Assembly (NCBI GenBank): GCA_003513765.1
Contig: DONT01000001.1
Coordinates: 378,378 to 442,377, forward strand
Length of the DNA stretch: 64,000 bases
Origin: Jeotgalicoccus sp.
Lineage (GTDB): Bacteria > Bacillota > Bacilli > Staphylococcales > Salinicoccaceae
Direction of reading: 5' to 3'
The position numbers and the translations under genes were made by a program. Shown here in pieces: positions 61,410 through 64,000 of the stretch. Within the stretch, counting starts at the first letter, position 1. The number at the start of each line of letters is the position of its first letter. The notes under the pieces are model-generated. The model saw only the letters and a program-made list of their open reading frames with translations, was not told the DNA's origin and did no database searches.

Positions 61410-61817
61410 TTAAAATAGAAATATTACTGCACCAATCAAGAAAAATATCATTCCGATAAAACCTGGTATAAATGCTGCTATCGTCTGAACTTTCGTACCG
61501 CCGATTAAACAGCGTTTAGGTTTGTTAGGATCATACAGTACATCAAGCTCATAACCAATCGGATAACCGTTATTGATAGAGCCGTGAGCTGTGACATTTT
61601 TCTTTCTTCTGTATACTGTTTTATTGACAGTATATTCTATAACAGGATATACATTATTATCACTGCCGGTAACTTTATCGACAACAATACCTGTTGTTTC
61701 ACTTGTACATTTTCTCTTTTTCACTGCCACACCAAAAGTATAAATAATCAGTGAAATTAAAATTAATAAGAGCCCTATAGACCCGAAGACTATAGTTAAA
61801 ATCTGTTGATCTGTCAT
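61410..61817 (-). CDS. DUF3592 domain membrane protein
   Basis: A 135-residue protein with one N-terminal (about 8-30) and one C-terminal helix (about 112-134) around a small beta domain typical of DUF3592 (TGIVVDKVTG, YPVIEYTVN, YELDVLYDPNKPKRC). Function is unknown. I chose the ATG at 61817; a GTG at 61829 overlaps the AGGAG site. It is 24 nt upstream of rlmA. Confidence 0.78.
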   Translation of the reverse strand: MTDQQILTIVFGSIGLLLILISLIIYTFGVAVKKRKCTSETTGIVVDKVTGSDNNVYPVIEYTVNKTVYRRKKNVTAHGSINNGYPIGYELDVLYDPNKPKRCLIGGTKVQTIAAFIPGFIGMIFFLIGAVIFLF

Positions 61818-61999
61818 TCTATGAAACACTCCTGATGAATTATTATTTTGAAAGATAATTATATCATATGACTGCTGATATAAATTTAAGAATCAGATAA
61901 TAAAAAGTATGTTAAAATCTTGTAAATGTCTTAATACCAGTTTAAAAATAGCTGTATACATGGTAAGTTTTAAAAAGAATACATATACAGGAGAAATTA

Positions 62000-63178
62000 A
62001 TGAATAAACTCAGAATTCTTTTAGAGATACTATTAGTATCGACAAGACTCGGGCTGACGTCATTTGGAGGTCCGACTGCACACCTTGGTTATTTCCATAC
62101 TGAATATGTACGCAGAAAGAAATGGATGGATGAAAAAAGTTACGCGGATTTAGTCGCACTTTCACAATTCCTGCCGGGTCCTGCCTCCAGTCAGGTAGGT
62201 ATCGGTGTTGGTGTTATGCGCGGCGGCGTCCTTGGCGGTATCACATCATTCATCGGTTTTACACTGCCGTCCGTTATTGTATTAATGATTTTCGCATCTC
62301 TTTTAACAACATTTGATATCGCAGATGCGGGATGGATACACGGTTTAAAAATCGTTGCCGTGGTTATCGTTGCCCATGCAATTATGGGAATGAGTAAAAA
62401 TCTGGCACCGGACATCAAGCGAAAAGTAATTGCATTGTTTGCACTCGTTGCAACCCTGCTCTTTCAATCGGTGTTTACACAGGTTGGTGTCATTATGCTT
62501 GCAGGGGTCATCGGTTTTATTCTTTATAAAAATCATGAAGCAGATGATAATAAAAAAGCAGCGACTTTCCCGATTAAGAAAAGTTTTTCTGCTGTCTGTT
62601 TAGTACTATTTTTCATATTGTTATTTGCCCTACCTGCCCTTCGTGAATTAACAGGTTCATACTGGGTTGCGGTTGTAGACAGTTTTTACAGAGCAGGCTC
62701 ACTCGTATTCGGCGGCGGGCACGTTGTACTTCCGCTTCTCGAACAGGAACTGGTTCCGATGGGATGGATTTCTGCAGAAGAATTTCTTGCAGGATATGGT
62801 GCAACGCAGGCTGTACCTGGGCCATTATTCACGTTTGCTGCATACTTAGGCACAGTGATGAATGGCTGGATTGGCGGACTGATCGCAACTGCCGCGATAT
62901 TCCTGCCGGCATTCCTGTTAATTCTTGGCGCATTGCCGTTCTGGGATTTACTCCGTAATAACGATAAAGTTAAAGGCGCAGTGATGGGTGTAAATGCTGC
63001 AGTCATCGGTATATTAATCTCAGCATTATATACGCCAATCTGGACAAGCTCAATATTAGAGCCGGTTCACTTCGCACTGGCAGCAATACTGTTTGTGATG
63101 CTGGTCTACTTCAAACTCCCGCCGTGGGTCATTGTTGTAACCGGCGCACTCGGCGGCACGCTAATTGGATTCATTTAA
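62000..63178 (+). CDS. chrA: Chromate transporter ChrA, long-chain form
   Basis: A 392-residue CHR-family transporter made of two homologous halves. The first half has SFGGPTAHLGYFHTEYV and LSQFLPGPASSQ; the second has VFGGGHVVLPLLEQEL and YGATQAVPGPLFTF. About 10-12 membrane helices are visible. Relatives export chromate by antiport with protons, but many genomic members are uncharacterised. AGGAG precedes the ATG. It is monocistronic and ends at a terminator. Confidence 0.92.
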   Translation: MNKLRILLEILLVSTRLGLTSFGGPTAHLGYFHTEYVRRKKWMDEKSYADLVALSQFLPGPASSQVGIGVGVMRGGVLGGITSFIGFTLPSVIVLMIFASLLTTFDIADAGWIHGLKIVAVVIVAHAIMGMSKNLAPDIKRKVIALFALVATLLFQSVFTQVGVIMLAGVIGFILYKNHEADDNKKAATFPIKKSFSAVCLVLFFILLFALPALRELTGSYWVAVVDSFYRAGSLVFGGGHVVLPLLEQELVPMGWISAEEFLAGYGATQAVPGPLFTFAAYLGTVMNGWIGGLIATAAIFLPAFLLILGALPFWDLLRNNDKVKGAVMGVNAAVIGILISALYTPIWTSSILEPVHFALAAILFVMLVYFKLPPWVIVVTGALGGTLIGFI

Positions 63179-63187
63179 ATATTATTA

Positions 63188-63223
63188 AATCAGGTGCAAA
63201 TCAAAATTTGCACCTGATTTTTT
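63188..63223 (+). terminator. Terminator of chrA
   Basis: AATCAGGTGCAAAT/ATTTGCACCTGATT inverted repeat (about 63188-63218), followed by six T. Confidence 0.9.
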
Positions 63224-63268
63224 GGTTGGAAATGAAATGTGATGGACGATGTCGGTACAACAAGGTAC

Positions 63269-64000
63269 TTATCCAAGTAAATTGCGCGCACTTGCCATTA
63301 TTTCTTCAACAATTTCAGCAGCCGGCTGTTCTTTCACAATTGGCCGCAGATTCTGGCCTGCCCACAACGACATATATTCTCCGTTATTGTTTTTCGCGGC
63401 AGCACCTCTGATACTTTTAGTTGCTGAATTCTGATATGGATAAGCTAAGGGGTCTTTACTGAATTCTTCTATAAATTTATTGAGTATGCCGCGGGCTGGT
63501 CTTCCTGAAAACACTTTGGTGATTACGGTATCGTCTTCTTTACTGGCAAAAAGTTTTTGTTTATAAGCTTTATGAATGCCCGCTTCTTCACTCGATAAAA
63601 ACCGGGTGCCAATCTGTACTCCTGCGGCCCCAAGTGCAAGTGCAGCAGCGAGACTCCTGCCGTCATTTACTCCACCGGCAGCAGCTACCGGGATTTTTAC
63701 ATTATCTGCGACTTGCGGCACTAAAGAAAATGTGCCGATATCCGCTCCATTTTTATGACGTGTTAAATCAAAAGTGCTTCTGTGACCGCCTGCGTCAGAG
63801 CCTTGCGCAATAATAATATCCACACCGCTCGTCTCAGCAAGAACTGCTTCTTCAACTGTTGTGATCATTGATGTAATTATGATGCCATTCTCTTTTGCCT
63901 GATTCGCTTTATCCTCAGGTAGCAGTCCAAATGCTGTACTAATTACCGGTACTTTCTCATCTATTAATACTTGAAACTGCTCATCGAAATAATCAGCTGC
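63269..64000 (-). CDS. Nitronate monooxygenase (2-nitropropane dioxygenase-like), C-terminal part
   Basis: The frame is open to the window edge (243 codons). TIM-barrel FMN enzyme of the nitronate monooxygenase family: DIIIAQGSDAGGHRS carries the catalytic His, then IPVAAAGGVNDGRS and ALGAAGVQIGTRFL bind FMN phosphate. The N-terminal third is outside the window. The methionine near 63868 is internal, because similarity continues upstream of it (VPVISTAFGL). Physiological substrate is unknown; propionate 3-nitronate is the family substrate. Confidence 0.9.
   Translation of the reverse strand, partial: AADYFDEQFQVLIDEKVPVISTAFGLLPEDKANQAKENGIIITSMITTVEEAVLAETSGVDIIIAQGSDAGGHRSTFDLTRHKNGADIGTFSLVPQVADNVKIPVAAAGGVNDGRSLAAALALGAAGVQIGTRFLSSEEAGIHKAYKQKLFASKEDDTVITKVFSGRPARGILNKFIEEFSKDPLAYPYQNSATKSIRGAAAKNNNGEYMSLWAGQNLRPIVKEQPAAEIVEEIMASARNLLG

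Overview
The window reads as chromosomal backbone of a low-to-moderate G+C Firmicute of the family Staphylococcaceae, most like Jeotgalicoccus, Salinicoccus or Nosocomiicoccus (genus is inference). The support is gene order: comEA-comEB-comEC, rsfS-yqeK-nadD-yhbY-aroE-yqeH-yqeG, udk-mltG, ireB-alaS-recD2-mnmA, cymR-rarA-6S RNA, hisS-aspS, dtd-relA-apt-recJ-secDF-yajC-tgt-queA-ruvBA-obgE, and rpmA-prp-rplU-mreD-mreC. An N-terminally extended L27 next to its protease Prp, and mreC/mreD without mreB, also fit coccoid Firmicutes. Nearly all genes run on the minus strand. I saw no tRNA or rRNA gene, insertion sequence, prophage or CRISPR array.

Layout. 1-7452: competence DNA uptake, then ribosome assembly, NAD and shikimate genes. 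7485-11310: mtnN, greA, udk, trmR and mltG, with a 32-residue membrane peptide. 11368-20586: yrzB-ruvX-ireB-alaS behind an alanine T-box, then recD2, a TPR protein, mnmA and its cysteine desulfurase. 20713-28924: an accessory-looking block between the desulfurase and cymR, holding a flavin monooxygenase, a DUF2188 protein, thrB-thrC-hom, lysC and ubiB. 28979-31257: cymR, rarA and 6S RNA. 31355-35258: a Bacillus-type iron-sulfur Fnr, a ba3-type cytochrome oxidase operon with an Fnr box, and a YwaF-like membrane protein whose start looks frameshifted. 35324-38654: aspS and hisS behind an Asp/His T-box. 38656-54356: amidase, dtd, relA, apt, recJ, secDF, yajC, tgt, queA, ruvBA, obgE, rpmA, prp and rplU. 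54353-59627: mreDC, then a SAM-riboswitch operon metN-metI-metQ-aminotransferase. 59649-64000: SprT-like protein, a candidate small RNA, rlmA, a DUF3592 protein, a chromate transporter and a partial nitronate monooxygenase.

The most unusual structure is a set of three intergenic tandem arrays (21791-21967, 30901-31041, 48839-49248). Their sequences differ, but all three have a period of exactly 41 nt, and every unit has inverted arms that could fold into a small hairpin followed by a short spacer. The largest has ten units and sits between queA and tgt, which are normally adjacent. Other points worth a second look are the candidate small RNA at 60185-60334 with its own promoter and terminator, the Fnr box centred 41.5 nt before the predicted start of the cytochrome oxidase transcript, the overlapping GAC/CAC specifier of the hisS-aspS T-box, and a MetQ protein with no cysteine for lipid anchoring.

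Control logic visible in the sequence: tRNA charging (two T-boxes), SAM level (one S-box), ribosomal protein feedback (L21 leader), oxygen (Fnr) and cysteine status (CymR). Well-formed promoters precede the leaders of alaS, hisS-aspS, rplU and metN, and several overlap the 3' end of the upstream gene.
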